In this document: one piece after another, positions 1 to 7,613 of the stretch
Layout: each line of letters starts with the position of its first letter
Numbering within the stretch: the stretch's first letter is position 1
Translations under genes and position numbers: made by a program
Notes under the pieces: generated by a model
What the model was told of the DNA's origin: nothing
Databases searched by the model: none
The model's input: the letters and a program-made list of their open reading frames with translations, nothing else
NCBI GenBank assembly: GCA_023451825.1
Contig: JAEXYA010000039.1
Span: forward strand, 1 to 64,000
Length of the DNA: 64,000 bases
Origin: Pseudomonadota bacterium
GTDB taxonomy: Bacteria; Pseudomonadota; Alphaproteobacteria; Rhizobiales; Xanthobacteraceae
Direction: 5' to 3'

Positions 1-220
1 CCCCCCCCGGGGGCGCCGCGGGGCGGGGGGGTGGGTGGCGTGCGCGACGCTACGGACGGGTGGGGTGTCTCCACAGGCGACGTCGTCTGTGGCTTTCCCC
101 ACCCGTCTTCGCTCTTCGAGCTTCGCCGCGGCTCGCCCTGATCCTCCCCACTGCGCGGCTGCGCCGCTTGGGGGAGGGAATACGACTGTCTGTGCTCATC
201 CATCTCCCCCGAGGCCGCCC
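1..220. other. GC-rich leader before the prohead protease gene
   Basis: The first 34 bases are almost only C and G. Bases 97-178 contain a C/G-rich inverted segment (TCCCCAC... / ...TTGGGGGAGG) of the intergenic kind seen elsewhere in this window. I see no gene here. The protease frame is open through this stretch, but codon content before base 221 does not look like protease sequence. Confidence 0.45.
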
Positions 221-874
221 ATGCTCGCGCCCGCGCCTACACCCGCACGTCTGTCGCTGACGCCGGACGGTCTCATCGAGGGCTATGCCTCGCTGTTCGG
301 CGCCGTCGATCAGGCACGCGACATGGTGATGCCCGGCGCGTTCAAGCTCACGCTGCAGCAGCGCGGGCTCCGCCGCATCCCGATGCTGTTCCAGCACGAT
401 CCCTCCGAGCCGATCGGCGTCTGGCTCGAGCTGCGCGAGGATTTTCGCGGGCTGTGGGCGCGCGGCAAGCTGATCCCCGAAGTGACGCGGGCGCGCGAGC
501 TCTATGCGCTGCTCAAGGCCGGCGCCGTCGATGGCCTGTCGATCGGCTACCGCACAAGGCACGGCGCCATCGATCCCCGCTCGCGCATTCGAAGGCTGCA
601 TCAGGTCGATCTGTGGGAGATCTCGCTGGTGACATTCCCGCTGCTGGACGGCGCCCGTGTCGATGCGGTGAAGCAGTCGCGTTTGCGCAACGATGCGGAG
701 CGCGAATGGCAGCAATTGATCGGCTCAGGCCAAACGTCTTCAGGTGACGGCGCGGATGCACCGCCGGCGCCTGCCCGGCGCGGGAGGACAGTGTGCTCAC
801 TGCACTCCCGCGCCGCTCGGAAAGCGGCGCTGCGAAGTGTAAGCGCTGGTCTCGCATTCGGAGCACAGCGATGA
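221..874 (+). CDS. HK97-family prohead protease (GTA g4-like)
   Basis: Capsid maturation protease that trims the major capsid protein N-terminus during procapsid assembly (family U35, known role). The 217-aa protein shows the expected fold signature: GLIEGYASLF near residue 20, the catalytic His in LFQHDPSEPIG, and the catalytic Ser in VDGLSIGYR. I chose ATG 221 because the protein begins with family-like sequence there; the frame is open further upstream to a GTG at 35, but that part has no family resemblance. The Ala/Arg-rich tail after about residue 170 is poorly conserved. The stop overlaps the ATG of the next reading frame (ATGA at 871), so the decayed toxin behind it was once translationally coupled. 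In GTAs the capsid gene normally follows directly; here a toxin/immunity block separates them. Confidence 0.85.
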   Translation: MLAPAPTPARLSLTPDGLIEGYASLFGAVDQARDMVMPGAFKLTLQQRGLRRIPMLFQHDPSEPIGVWLELREDFRGLWARGKLIPEVTRARELYALLKAGAVDGLSIGYRTRHGAIDPRSRIRRLHQVDLWEISLVTFPLLDGARVDAVKQSRLRNDAEREWQQLIGSGQTSSGDGADAPPAPARRGRTVCSLHSRAARKAALRSVSAGLAFGAQR

Positions 875-1482
875 CGCATCAGGATCATAACGGTGTGGCT
901 CCGCTGCAGGCGCGTTACCTTCGACCTGATGCCTGGCGCTAAATCCGACCGGACGCGCTGCGGTTTGTCCGTGCTGATCTAACGCGGGTCCTGGCCCCCG
1001 GTATGAATGCCACCGACGCTCCAGAGATGGATCTCAAATTCAGGGCCGATCAACGCCGCATTCCGGCCGGGCAGCCCGGTGGCGGCCGCTGGGCCGGCAG
1101 CCTCGGCGGCCATCTCGAGATGCCGCAGAGTATTTTTCAGAAGTGAGACTTGCAGCCGGAAACGCGGCGGGTGTTCAATGACGGAACGACAGGGCCGGTG
1201 CCAAGAGATACGTTCAGGACCAGTCCTGATGGCGTGCCGCAAGGGCACTTCTGGGACGGCCCGAACGGTGCTCATGCAAATTACAATGACGCGGTGAGAG
1301 AGTTGACCGACCGTTTCATGAACGACCGAGGCATCTCGCCAAGTCAGATGACGCCAGATCATGCCTGGGAATTACTCGGTGAAATCCGGGAGTCTGCTGA
1401 TCCACGCATTCGCGGTTACAATGATTCTGTTCGTCTTCTGCGTCGACTGAAGCTGCTACGAACAGGTCGGGGCTCCCAGTGA
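871..1482 (+). pseudogene. Decayed polymorphic toxin with RPD repeats (two in-frame stops)
   Basis: One reading frame runs from ATG 871 to TGA 1480-1482 but is broken by TAA at 940-942 and TGA at 1144-1146. Read through the stops it has a recognisable layout. An N-terminal segment carries repeated RPD units (RYLRPDAWR, then RPDALRFVRADLTRVLAPG). A linker follows with RRIPAGQPGGGRWA, the motif that in many rhizobial toxins precedes a variable C-terminal toxin domain. The C-terminal domain of about 110 aa has GHFWDGPNGAHANYNDAV, and this last part is open from TTG 1150. I do not recognise its catalytic activity. The start overlaps the protease stop as ATGA, and an intact immunity-like gene begins 10 bases after the end. 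The repeats and linker match the layout of the toxin at 3953. Whether the last part is still made from an internal start is unknown. Confidence 0.7.
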
Positions 1483-1492
1483 GAATGTCGAC

Positions 1493-1948
1493 ATGAGCAA
1501 TGATATCGAAGCAAAGCAGCAGCGAGACTGGCAGCCTCTTCATGATGCGATCACCGGCGTCGTTGATCTGTATGGCGTGAAAGATCCTTTCAGAAAAGGC
1601 GACTATTGGCTGCTGGATGAGAATTGGGGACGTTACTCCCAACAGCTCGAATTTCAGAACCTCCAGCTTTTTGACACGCTCATCCTCAGCGCGCTGCAGG
1701 GGCTGCTGCACCAATTTCCCGATTGGCATATTACGATACGCGTTGATGTTGTCGGCAAGGAAGAACAATGGCCGGGGATGGGTGTCATCATCTATCGCGA
1801 CCGAATTGTTGACGATCTGAATCGCGATGTTCTTCCCGATCGATTTCGCAACCTCCTGTTCGGAGAAACACCGGCTGTAGAGGCCGACCGGGTTGCCGAA
1901 CGCGTCAGGACGCTGATGCATCTGACACAGCAGAAGCGACGTCGATAG
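1493..1948 (+). CDS. Putative immunity protein for the upstream toxin
   Basis: A 151-aa acidic cytoplasmic protein without signal peptide or membrane segment. It contains the segment DYWLLDENWGRYSQQLEFQNL and alternating strand/helix-like sequence typical of small immunity proteins; I cannot place it in a named family. It starts 10 bases after the toxin C-terminal region and on the same strand, the usual toxin-immunity order in polymorphic toxin loci. Its frame is intact although the toxin gene is broken, which fits an orphan immunity gene kept for protection. Its base composition is visibly less GC-rich than the phage genes around it, suggesting separate transfer. Confidence 0.6.
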   Translation: MSNDIEAKQQRDWQPLHDAITGVVDLYGVKDPFRKGDYWLLDENWGRYSQQLEFQNLQLFDTLILSALQGLLHQFPDWHITIRVDVVGKEEQWPGMGVIIYRDRIVDDLNRDVLPDRFRNLLFGETPAVEADRVAERVRTLMHLTQQKRRR

Positions 1949-2105
1949 TCTTCATAGACGCCATTCGTCGTAGCGATACGTCATGCACGTAACCCGTGTG
2001 CGTCGCAATGTCTCCCATTTTCGCAAGTGACAATTCCGGCGCATCGCGGCTGGGGGCATTTGCGTGCGCGTTTTTAGTGCCTGTCCATCAATCCTGGAGA
2101 ACACC

Positions 2106-3358
2106 ATGAATTTCGATCTCACCGACGCTGCTCCCGAACATAAGGCTGGTTTCGCCGCCCACGCGAAAATTATGACGAGCTTCGCCAGACCTTCGAAGAT
2201 TTCAAGACCGCCAATGACGAGCGCCTGGCCGATATCGAGCGCAAGCGTGGCGATGTGCTGCTGGAGCAGAAGGTCGATCGCATCAATGCGGCGCTGGATG
2301 CGCAGCAGCGGCGGCTGGATGACATCGTGCTACGCGCGGCGCGGCCTGGCATCGGTGGCGTGCGCGTGTCGCGCGATACAGGAGCACGTGAACACAAGAG
2401 TGCCTTCGATGCCTATGTGCGCTCCGGCGATGTCGAGGCGCTGCGCGCGCTCGAGACCAAGGCCATGTCGGTGGGATCCAATCCCGATGGCGGGCATCTG
2501 GTGCCGCCCGAGCTCGAACGCACCATCGGCCAGCGGCTGATGGCGATCTCGCCGATCCGCAGCATCGCCGCGGTGCGCGAGATCTCTAGCAGCATCTACA
2601 AGAAGCCGTTCATGACGGCAGGGCCGGCGACGGGCTGGGTTGGCGAAACCGATGCGCGGCCGCAGACGGCATCGCCGACGCTGGATGCGCTGTCGTTCCC
2701 GGCGATGGAGCTCTATGCCATGCCGGCGGCGACGGCGACGCTGCTCGATGACAGCGCGGTCGATCTCGATCAATGGATCGCTTCCGAGGTGGAGCTAGTC
2801 TTCGCCATGCAGGAGGGGGCAGCCTTCGTCGGCGGTGATGGTGTCAACAAGCCGAAGGGGTTTCTCAGCTACACGACGGTGGCGAATGCGTCCTGGAGCT
2901 GGGGCAATCTCGGTTATCTCGCGTCGGGCGCGGCCGGCGCCTTTGCGGCGTCGAATCCGTCCGACACGCTGGTCGATCTGATCTATGCGCTCAAGGCCGG
3001 CTATCGCCAGAACGGCTCCTTTGTCATGAACCGCAAGACGCAGGCGACGATCCGCAAGTTCAAGGACACAACCGGCGCCTATCTGTGGCAGCCGCCGGCG
3101 CAAAGCGGCGGACGCGCCACGTTGATGACATTCCCGGTCGTGGAGGCCGAGGATATGCCGGATGTCGCAGCGAACGCACTCGCAGTGGCATTCGGCGATT
3201 TCCAGCGCGGCTATCTGATCGTGGACCGCGTTGGTGTGCGTGTGCTGCGTGATCCCTATAGCGCCAAGCCTTATGTGCTGTTCTACACGACCAAGCGTGT
3301 CGGCGGCGGCGTGCAGGATTTTGACGCGATCAAGCTGCTGAAGATGGCCGCAAGCTGA
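2106..3358 (+). CDS. HK97-type major capsid protein (GTA g5-like), apparent frameshift near start
   Basis: Main shell protein of the head. From GTG 2255 the frame is open to TGA 3358 and shows the HK97 capsid fold signature: GGHLVPPELERTIGQRL, SFPAMELYAMPAATATLLDD, ALKAGYRQNGSFVMNRKT and a C-terminal RVGVRVLRDPYS. The natural start appears to be ATG 2106, after a CTGGAGAA ribosome site: it reads MNFDLTDAAPEHKAGFAAHAKI and then leaves the capsid frame. The rest of the expected N-terminal scaffold domain (YDELRQTFEDFKTANDERL) lies in the -1 frame from 2171, so one base appears to be missing around 2165-2172. Upstream of 2171 the capsid frame has a stop at 2141. If real, the frameshift removes the native start; a shortened protein from GTG 2255 would lack much of the scaffold domain, which is normally cleaved off. 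A sequencing error is possible. Confidence 0.85.
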
Positions 3359-3368
3359 GGGATCGCGG

Positions 3369-3400
3369 CAGGTGCGGGCGACGTGTATCGCCCGTGCCTG
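3369..3400. terminator. Hairpin between convergent genes
   Basis: A 13-pair stem (3369-3381 with 3388-3400, including wobble pairs, 6-base loop) lies between the capsid gene stop and the convergent small secreted-protein gene. There is no clear T run, so this is a candidate bidirectional terminator only. Confidence 0.4.
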
Positions 3401-3405
3401 ATCGC

Positions 3406-3738
3406 TCAGCAATAGGTGAAGTAGTTGCAGCCGAATGTCGGGCGGCCGGTGAGCAGGCCCTGGGGCGCGCCGGAGTGGTTATAGTAATAGGAAACCTGCG
3501 GCGGGCCAAAGTAACTGTGGACCTGGCGCGGAGCGGCATCGTGGGGCGCGTAAGTGATGATCTTGTCGAAGGGTGGAGATTCCACGGCGAGGTAGCGCCC
3601 GCGGCCGCCGATCGGGGCCGGCTCCATCACCTTGCCGTAGCCCTGGCGCGGATAGCCTGAGAGGTCGGCGGCTGCTGCCGGCAGGGTTACCGCGGCAGCA
3701 ATGCAGGCGAAGGCAAACGAGCGCAGCACGACGAGCAT
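3406..3738 (-). CDS. Small secreted protein ending in a Cys/Tyr-rich tail
   Basis: 110-aa protein with a clear signal peptide (hydrophobic residues about 5-20, AAA-ADL cleavage region), so it should be exported. The mature part is short and rich in Pro, Gly and Tyr, with HSYFGPPQVSYYYN and a C-terminal FGCNYFTYC. The same plan (ADL after the signal, YAP, HxYxGxP, YYY, C-terminal GCxxYxYC) is found in the 108-aa protein at 5511-5837, so the two are paralogues placed on either side of the HNH toxin module. Function unknown; the two terminal cysteines could form a disulfide. The gene is opposite in strand to the GTA genes and is an insertion between capsid and connector genes. Confidence 0.75.
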   Translation of the reverse strand: MLVVLRSFAFACIAAAVTLPAAAADLSGYPRQGYGKVMEPAPIGGRGRYLAVESPPFDKIITYAPHDAAPRQVHSYFGPPQVSYYYNHSGAPQGLLTGRPTFGCNYFTYC

Positions 3739-3952
3739 TCCCCATGACAGGTGTTCATCGCGCGAGCGCGCTGATGATGCGGATGCAATTCGTCATTATC
3801 AGAGCGGGCTTGTGTCAGGCTGATCTGGGTGCGCGACCCGCGTGGGCTCGATCGGCCTGAGGGCCACACGGGAGATCGATCGCTGCGTCGAGCGCGATCG
3901 TGTCTGTGATTCCTCGTATTTCCAATCTTTGTCGCTCCTTGTGGAGGCGCAT

Positions 3953-4789
3953 ATGAACGCTTGGCTGCTTAATCAGCAATGTCGGTTCATGCGTCCGGAT
4001 GGCGGTCGATATCTGCGACCGGACGTTGGACGCTATATGGCCCCCGAGAGGAAATGGGATGGCCAGCCGCGAATTGGAGCGGGCGAGGAAGGCGTTGGAC
4101 AATTCACGTTCGGTAAGCAGTCTGGCGAGGAGGAATCTAGCAGCGAGAATACCCGAGTCTATATCTACACACCGCGAGACGAGAGCAATGGAGGTGAGGG
4201 GGATGGCGATGGTGGTGGGAGCGACATCGACTACTTCTGGCTGGCCTCAACGGCATCGCCAGGATTTGGTCACAACGGCGGGCCTCCACTCGAGGATCCG
4301 CCTGAAATACCTGAGACGAAGCCATCTCGTTCTCCATCGACAATTCTTCGCGATGCCGCAAGCTGGATAGGCCGCGCTCTTTCCGCTCGCGCTTTTGGCG
4401 CTATTGGCGCGTTTATCGGCATGCTCAGTGCTCGAGCATGGGCAAAGGCTAGAGCTCACGAGATTATCACTTCTCTCGATCCTCCTAAATCAATGGAAGA
4501 ACTGGAAGCGGCGGTTGATGTGCCGAGGCGAGGAACCGAACTACATCATCACAAGATGGAGCAGCATGTATCGAGAGGACGCGGTCTATCACAGTCAGAG
4601 ATCGACGCACCAGGAAATCGTGTTAGAATTCCAACATTCAAGCACTATGATATTACAGGGTGGTACCGAACGCCTCAGCAGAGGCTAGGCGGGCTATCGC
4701 CGCGCCAATATCTCGCTGATAAACCTCCCGAAGAACATGCTCGTATTGGACGGGAAGCTCTGATCCTCTTTGAGGTACTCAAACCATGA
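3953..4789 (+). CDS. Polymorphic toxin with RPD repeats and HNH-like nuclease domain
   Basis: 278-aa protein. I chose ATG 3953 because GGAGG stands six bases before it; the frame is open upstream. N-terminal residues 10-30 carry RPD repeats (CRFMRPDGGRYLRPDVGRYM) like those of the decayed toxin at 871. A Gly/Asp-rich low-complexity linker follows (GDGDGGGSDIDYF), then GHNGGPPLEDPP, a helical Ala-rich stretch that could insert in a membrane (about residues 140-165), and a C-terminal domain with TELHHHKMEQHV (HHH at 198-200) and RIPTFKHYDITGWY. The HH-x-ME-Q plus downstream lysine-histidine pattern resembles HNH/EndoVII-type toxin nucleases of rhizobial polymorphic toxins. The next gene is a DUF2019 protein overlapping by ATGA, as expected for its immunity partner. 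Nuclease activity is inferred. Confidence 0.72.
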   Translation: MNAWLLNQQCRFMRPDGGRYLRPDVGRYMAPERKWDGQPRIGAGEEGVGQFTFGKQSGEEESSSENTRVYIYTPRDESNGGEGDGDGGGSDIDYFWLASTASPGFGHNGGPPLEDPPEIPETKPSRSPSTILRDAASWIGRALSARAFGAIGAFIGMLSARAWAKARAHEIITSLDPPKSMEELEAAVDVPRRGTELHHHKMEQHVSRGRGLSQSEIDAPGNRVRIPTFKHYDITGWYRTPQQRLGGLSPRQYLADKPPEEHARIGREALILFEVLKP

Positions 4790-5157
4790 GTCGCAACGAT
4801 ATTTCCAATCAGACGGTGCCGCAGTTACTTGAGCGATTTGAAGCGCTTTCGCTTGCGAAGGGTGAAGCGCTTGTGGAGGGCCAGATCGCTAAAGTAACCC
4901 GTCTCTACTGGAAGATCGATGCCTTGAAGAAAGAACTCAAGTCACGCGACGGAGACCAACGTCGTGCGCTCCACGCGCTTTACGATCATCCCAATCCGCA
5001 GGTGCGCCTGGAATCGGCCGAAGCAACATTGGCTGTCCTTCAAGCTGAAGCACGCGCGGCGCTGCAAATAATCATCGACCGGAAAGAATTTCCTCAGGCC
5101 GGCCATGCTGGTTTCACGCTGCTATATCTGAGTGACGGTCGATATGTTCCTGAGTGA
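4786..5157 (+). CDS. DUF2019 domain protein, probable immunity protein
   Basis: 123-aa helical protein matching the DUF2019 pattern as I know it: LLERFEALSLAKGEAL, a helix with RLYWKIDALKKELKSR, then LYDHPNPQVRLESAEATLAV resembling a HEAT-like repeat, and a C-terminal FPQAGHAGFTLLYL. DUF2019 proteins are commonly found directly behind HNH-type toxins and are presumed immunity proteins. The start overlaps the toxin stop (ATGA at 4786-4789), which would couple production of toxin and protector. No signal peptide, consistent with cytoplasmic neutralisation. Confidence 0.8.
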   Translation: MSRNDISNQTVPQLLERFEALSLAKGEALVEGQIAKVTRLYWKIDALKKELKSRDGDQRRALHALYDHPNPQVRLESAEATLAVLQAEARAALQIIIDRKEFPQAGHAGFTLLYLSDGRYVPE

Positions 5158-5183
5158 GATGGAGTGAAAGACTGTCCGATACC

Positions 5184-5393
5184 TCACCCCTTCAACACAA
5201 ACCGCTTCCGCAACTCCATCGCCACATCATCCGCCATCTTCTGCGCATAGGTTGCATGTTTCGGCGCGGTGATGACCATCGGGCGCCAGCCGAGCAGGGG
5301 ATCGGGGCGGACGGAGACATAGACGCCGCCGACAACGATGCGCTGGGCGATCATCTCTTCGAGTTCGGCTTCGGTCTTTTCCTGCTTGCCCAA
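5184..5393 (-). CDS. Conserved small protein of unknown function (69 aa)
   Basis: A 69-aa charged protein (KTEAELEEMIAQRI, then VYVSVRPDPLLGWRPMVI and a helical Lys/Arg-rich end). No signal peptide or membrane segment. It seems a real gene because the sequence looks like folded protein with alternating amphipathic segments and the opposite frames do not; I remember similar short proteins in bradyrhizobia but cannot name a family. It lies downstream of the secreted paralogue gene at 5511-5837 on the same strand, about 120 bases away, and could share its transcript. Confidence 0.55.
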   Translation of the reverse strand: MGKQEKTEAELEEMIAQRIVVGGVYVSVRPDPLLGWRPMVITAPKHATYAQKMADDVAMELRKRFVLKG

Positions 5394-5510
5394 GTGGCTT
5401 TCCTCCCGGCGGTGAAAGCTACTTCCTCAAATGGTGACGCGTTTCGCGCTTGCTGTTCACAAAGCGGCGAGCAGATGCGCCGTCGTCGCGCGCAAGGCGC
5501 GCGCCGGGGC

Positions 5511-5837
5511 TCAACAATAGCCGTACCAGCCGCAGCCATAGGGCGCGCGGCTGAAGATCGTGTCCGGCTTGGTGCCGTAATAGGAGCGATAATAATACGA
5601 ATTCGGCTTGCCGTAATAGCCATGCACGATGGAGGGGATGTCCACCTCCGGCGCATAGGTGACGATGGGTTCCTCGACCGGCTTTTCCTTCTCCACCACC
5701 ACGGTGCGGCGCGTCTTCACCACCGGCTCGGCGAACACGGCGCCGAGGCGGCTGTGGCCGGCAAGATCGGCGGCGTCAGCCGAAGCTGTGCCAAGGGCGC
5801 AGACGGCGAACAACAGGGATGGCATGAGGCTCCGCAT
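5511..5837 (-). CDS. Small secreted protein, paralogue of 3406-3738
   Basis: 108-aa protein with a signal peptide (LLFAVCALGTASADA, then ADLAGHS) and a short mature chain. It has a basic/acidic strand (TRRTVVVEKEKPVEEP), YAPEVDIPSIVHGYYGKP, a Tyr-rich block and the C-terminal YGCGWYGYC. The order of elements matches the protein at 3406-3738, so they probably arose by duplication and now flank the HNH toxin/DUF2019 pair. Likely periplasmic or envelope-associated; function unknown. Confidence 0.75.
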   Translation of the reverse strand: MRSLMPSLLFAVCALGTASADAADLAGHSRLGAVFAEPVVKTRRTVVVEKEKPVEEPIVTYAPEVDIPSIVHGYYGKPNSYYYRSYYGTKPDTIFSRAPYGCGWYGYC

Positions 5838-5888
5838 GATTCGCCAAGGATAGCGGAGAACGTGTTTACGAAGGTTAACGACCAGCGG

Positions 5889-6662
5889 TTAGAGCGCCAC
5901 ACCCCACGCCTTCGCCGTCTGCAGGATCCAGTCGCGATAGAGCGTCAGCGGCGTCACGCCGGTGAGGCCGCCGCAGCCATTGCTGCTCTTGGCGCCGGTG
6001 GACCAGGAGATTACGCCGATCACGATATTGCGGCCGTTCTGCTGCTGCAGCACGGGGCCGCCGCTGTCGCCGGTGCAGGCGCCGAGGCCGGGGCGCTCGT
6101 TATTGGTGGCGGGATCGAGCAGGCGGATCTGCAATTTGCCGGGGTGGCTGGTGGAGATCAGCTGCGCCTGGCGAACCGTGCCGCCGCTCTTGCCATCGCC
6201 GCGGGCGGCGACGCCGATGCCGGCGATGGTGTAGCTCTGGCCGGCTTCGAACGGCTCGAGCGGCCGGCCGAGCGGCAGCGTGGTCTTGCCGGCGAGCGGC
6301 TCATTGAGCTGCAGCAGCGCGATATCGGCGCTGGCGCGATGCGCCTTGATGCCCTGCGCATTGAATTGCGGATGATCGGCGACGCGTTTCACCGCGATCA
6401 GCTGCGGCTGCCGGTCGGCGTCATATTGCACGATCTTGTAGCTGGCGCCGGGCGTCACGCAATGCGCGGCGGAGAGCACCAGCGTCGGCGCGATCAGCGC
6501 GCCCGAACAGAAATTACCGCGCGAGCCGACAATGGTGACCACGCTGCGGCCGAGCGCGCCTTGATCGCGTTCGGCGCCGCCGACCAGTGCTTGCGCCGGC
6601 AAAACGAGAAGTGATGACACCAGCGCCGCGAAAGCGAGCGCGCGAGGAAGGGCCTGAATCAT
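5889..6662 (-). CDS. Trypsin-like serine protease, secreted (S1 family)
   Basis: 257-aa protein with a signal peptide (residues about 7-25, ALVGG at the start of the mature chain). The S1 catalytic triad is visible: His in LSAAHCV (about residue 69), Asp in SADIALLQL (about 112), Ser in CTGDSGGPV (about 205). Paired cysteines at FCSG/AHC and ACTG/NGCGG fit the chymotrypsin fold. It would cleave proteins in the periplasm or outside; the substrate is unknown. It lies on the minus strand between the GTA capsid and connector genes, whose plus-strand start is about 60 bases from its own start, so the two share an intergenic control region. Confidence 0.85.
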   Translation of the reverse strand: MIQALPRALAFAALVSSLLVLPAQALVGGAERDQGALGRSVVTIVGSRGNFCSGALIAPTLVLSAAHCVTPGASYKIVQYDADRQPQLIAVKRVADHPQFNAQGIKAHRASADIALLQLNEPLAGKTTLPLGRPLEPFEAGQSYTIAGIGVAARGDGKSGGTVRQAQLISTSHPGKLQIRLLDPATNNERPGLGACTGDSGGPVLQQQNGRNIVIGVISWSTGAKSSNGCGGLTGVTPLTLYRDWILQTAKAWGVAL

Positions 6663-6725
6663 GGCGGGATGTCACCGCCGCAGGCCTGCGCTGTCAATTC
6701 CCAGAATTGTCCCATGAGGTTCACG

Positions 6726-7286
6726 ATGTCTGCATTGCTGCTGGTGCCGCCGTCGCGCGAGCCGCTGATGCCGGTCGAGGCGAAGGCGTTTTTGCGCGTG
6801 GAACATGGCGATGACGATGATGTCATCACCGCATTGATCGCGGCGGCGCGCGTTCATGTCGAGGCGATGACACGGCGCGCGTTGCTGATGCAGACCTGGC
6901 GCTTCGTGCTGGATGCCTGGCCGCGAGACGGGCGCTTGGAGCCGCGGATCGGGCCGCTGCGGGAACTCGTGGCAGCACGGGTGTTCGATGCGGATGGCGC
7001 GGCGCGCGACATCGATGGCGAGAGTTTTGTCGTCGATAGCGCCGCCAATGTGATTGCGGCGCCGTGTTTCGCGCTACCGGCTCCGGGGCGCGTGCAAGCG
7101 GGAATCGCGCTCGATGTCTTGTGCGGCTATGGCGCCGAGGCCGGCGACGTGCCGGCGGATCTGCGCCAGGCGATCAGGCTGCTGCTGGCGCATTGGTACG
7201 ACAATCGCGTGGCGACGACGGACGGCGCGGCTGTGCCGGCGAGCGTGCGCGCGTTGCTGGCGCCGTATCGGATGCTGGCGCTATGA
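6726..7286 (+). CDS. Head-tail connector protein (GTA g6-like)
   Basis: 186-aa adaptor that binds under the portal ring. The N-terminal signature LVPPSREPLMPVEAKAFLRV and the helix VITALIAAARVHVEAMTRRAL are those of the gp6/phiE125 gp8-type connector family; the C-terminal part has a helix DLRQAIRLLLAHWYDNR. ATG 6726 is chosen with AGG a few bases upstream; in-frame starts at 6669 and 6714 are possible but add unrelated residues. Its end overlaps the next gene by ATGA (7283-7286), and this begins the unbroken block of tail genes. Confidence 0.85.
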   Translation: MSALLLVPPSREPLMPVEAKAFLRVEHGDDDDVITALIAAARVHVEAMTRRALLMQTWRFVLDAWPRDGRLEPRIGPLRELVAARVFDADGAARDIDGESFVVDSAANVIAAPCFALPAPGRVQAGIALDVLCGYGAEAGDVPADLRQAIRLLLAHWYDNRVATTDGAAVPASVRALLAPYRMLAL

Positions 7287-7603
7287 AAAATCCCGGCCGC
7301 ATGAAGACGCGTCTCGTCATCGAGGCGCCCGTGGAGAGCGATGACGGGCAGGGCGGCGTGGTGCGCAGTCATGCGCCGGTCACGACGGTCTGGGCCGCCG
7401 TGATGCCGGACCGTGCGCAGCATGGCGGTGAGGCCGATGCGGACGGCGCCGTGGTGCGGCTGCGCGTCGTGTTGCGCAGCGGGCTGGCGCTGAGCCTGCG
7501 GCATCGGCTGATCGATGGCGAAAGCATCTATCGCATCACCGCGCTGAGCGACAGCGCGGACCGGCGCTTCACCGAAATCCATGCCGAATATCGCATCACA
7601 TGA
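7283..7603 (+). CDS. Phage head closure protein (GTA g7-like)
   Basis: 106-aa stopper protein that seals the head-tail channel. It shows the family pattern: RLVIEAPVESDDGQGG near the start, TTVWAAVMPD, and a C-terminal strand series HRLIDGESIYRITAL ending in IHAEYRI. ATG 7283 overlaps the stop of the connector gene. Length and position match the GTA order connector-stopper-terminator. Confidence 0.8.
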   Translation: MKNPGRMKTRLVIEAPVESDDGQGGVVRSHAPVTTVWAAVMPDRAQHGGEADADGAVVRLRVVLRSGLALSLRHRLIDGESIYRITALSDSADRRFTEIHAEYRIT

Positions 7604-7613
7604 GGAGAGCATC

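Noticed and set aside
1144..1146. Selenocysteine or read-through at the TGA in the toxin frame
   Set aside because: The same frame also has a TAA at 940-942, so decay explains both.
2160..2175. Programmed -1 frameshift in the capsid gene
   Set aside because: The zero-frame codons GCG AAA ATT ATG do not contain an X-XXY-YYZ slippery heptamer; a missing base is simpler.
5154..6614. 486-aa open frame on the plus strand
   Set aside because: It runs antisense through the 69-aa gene, the secreted paralogue and the S1 protease, all of which have clear protein signatures; the frame has Arg/Gly/Ala/His-rich shadow composition.
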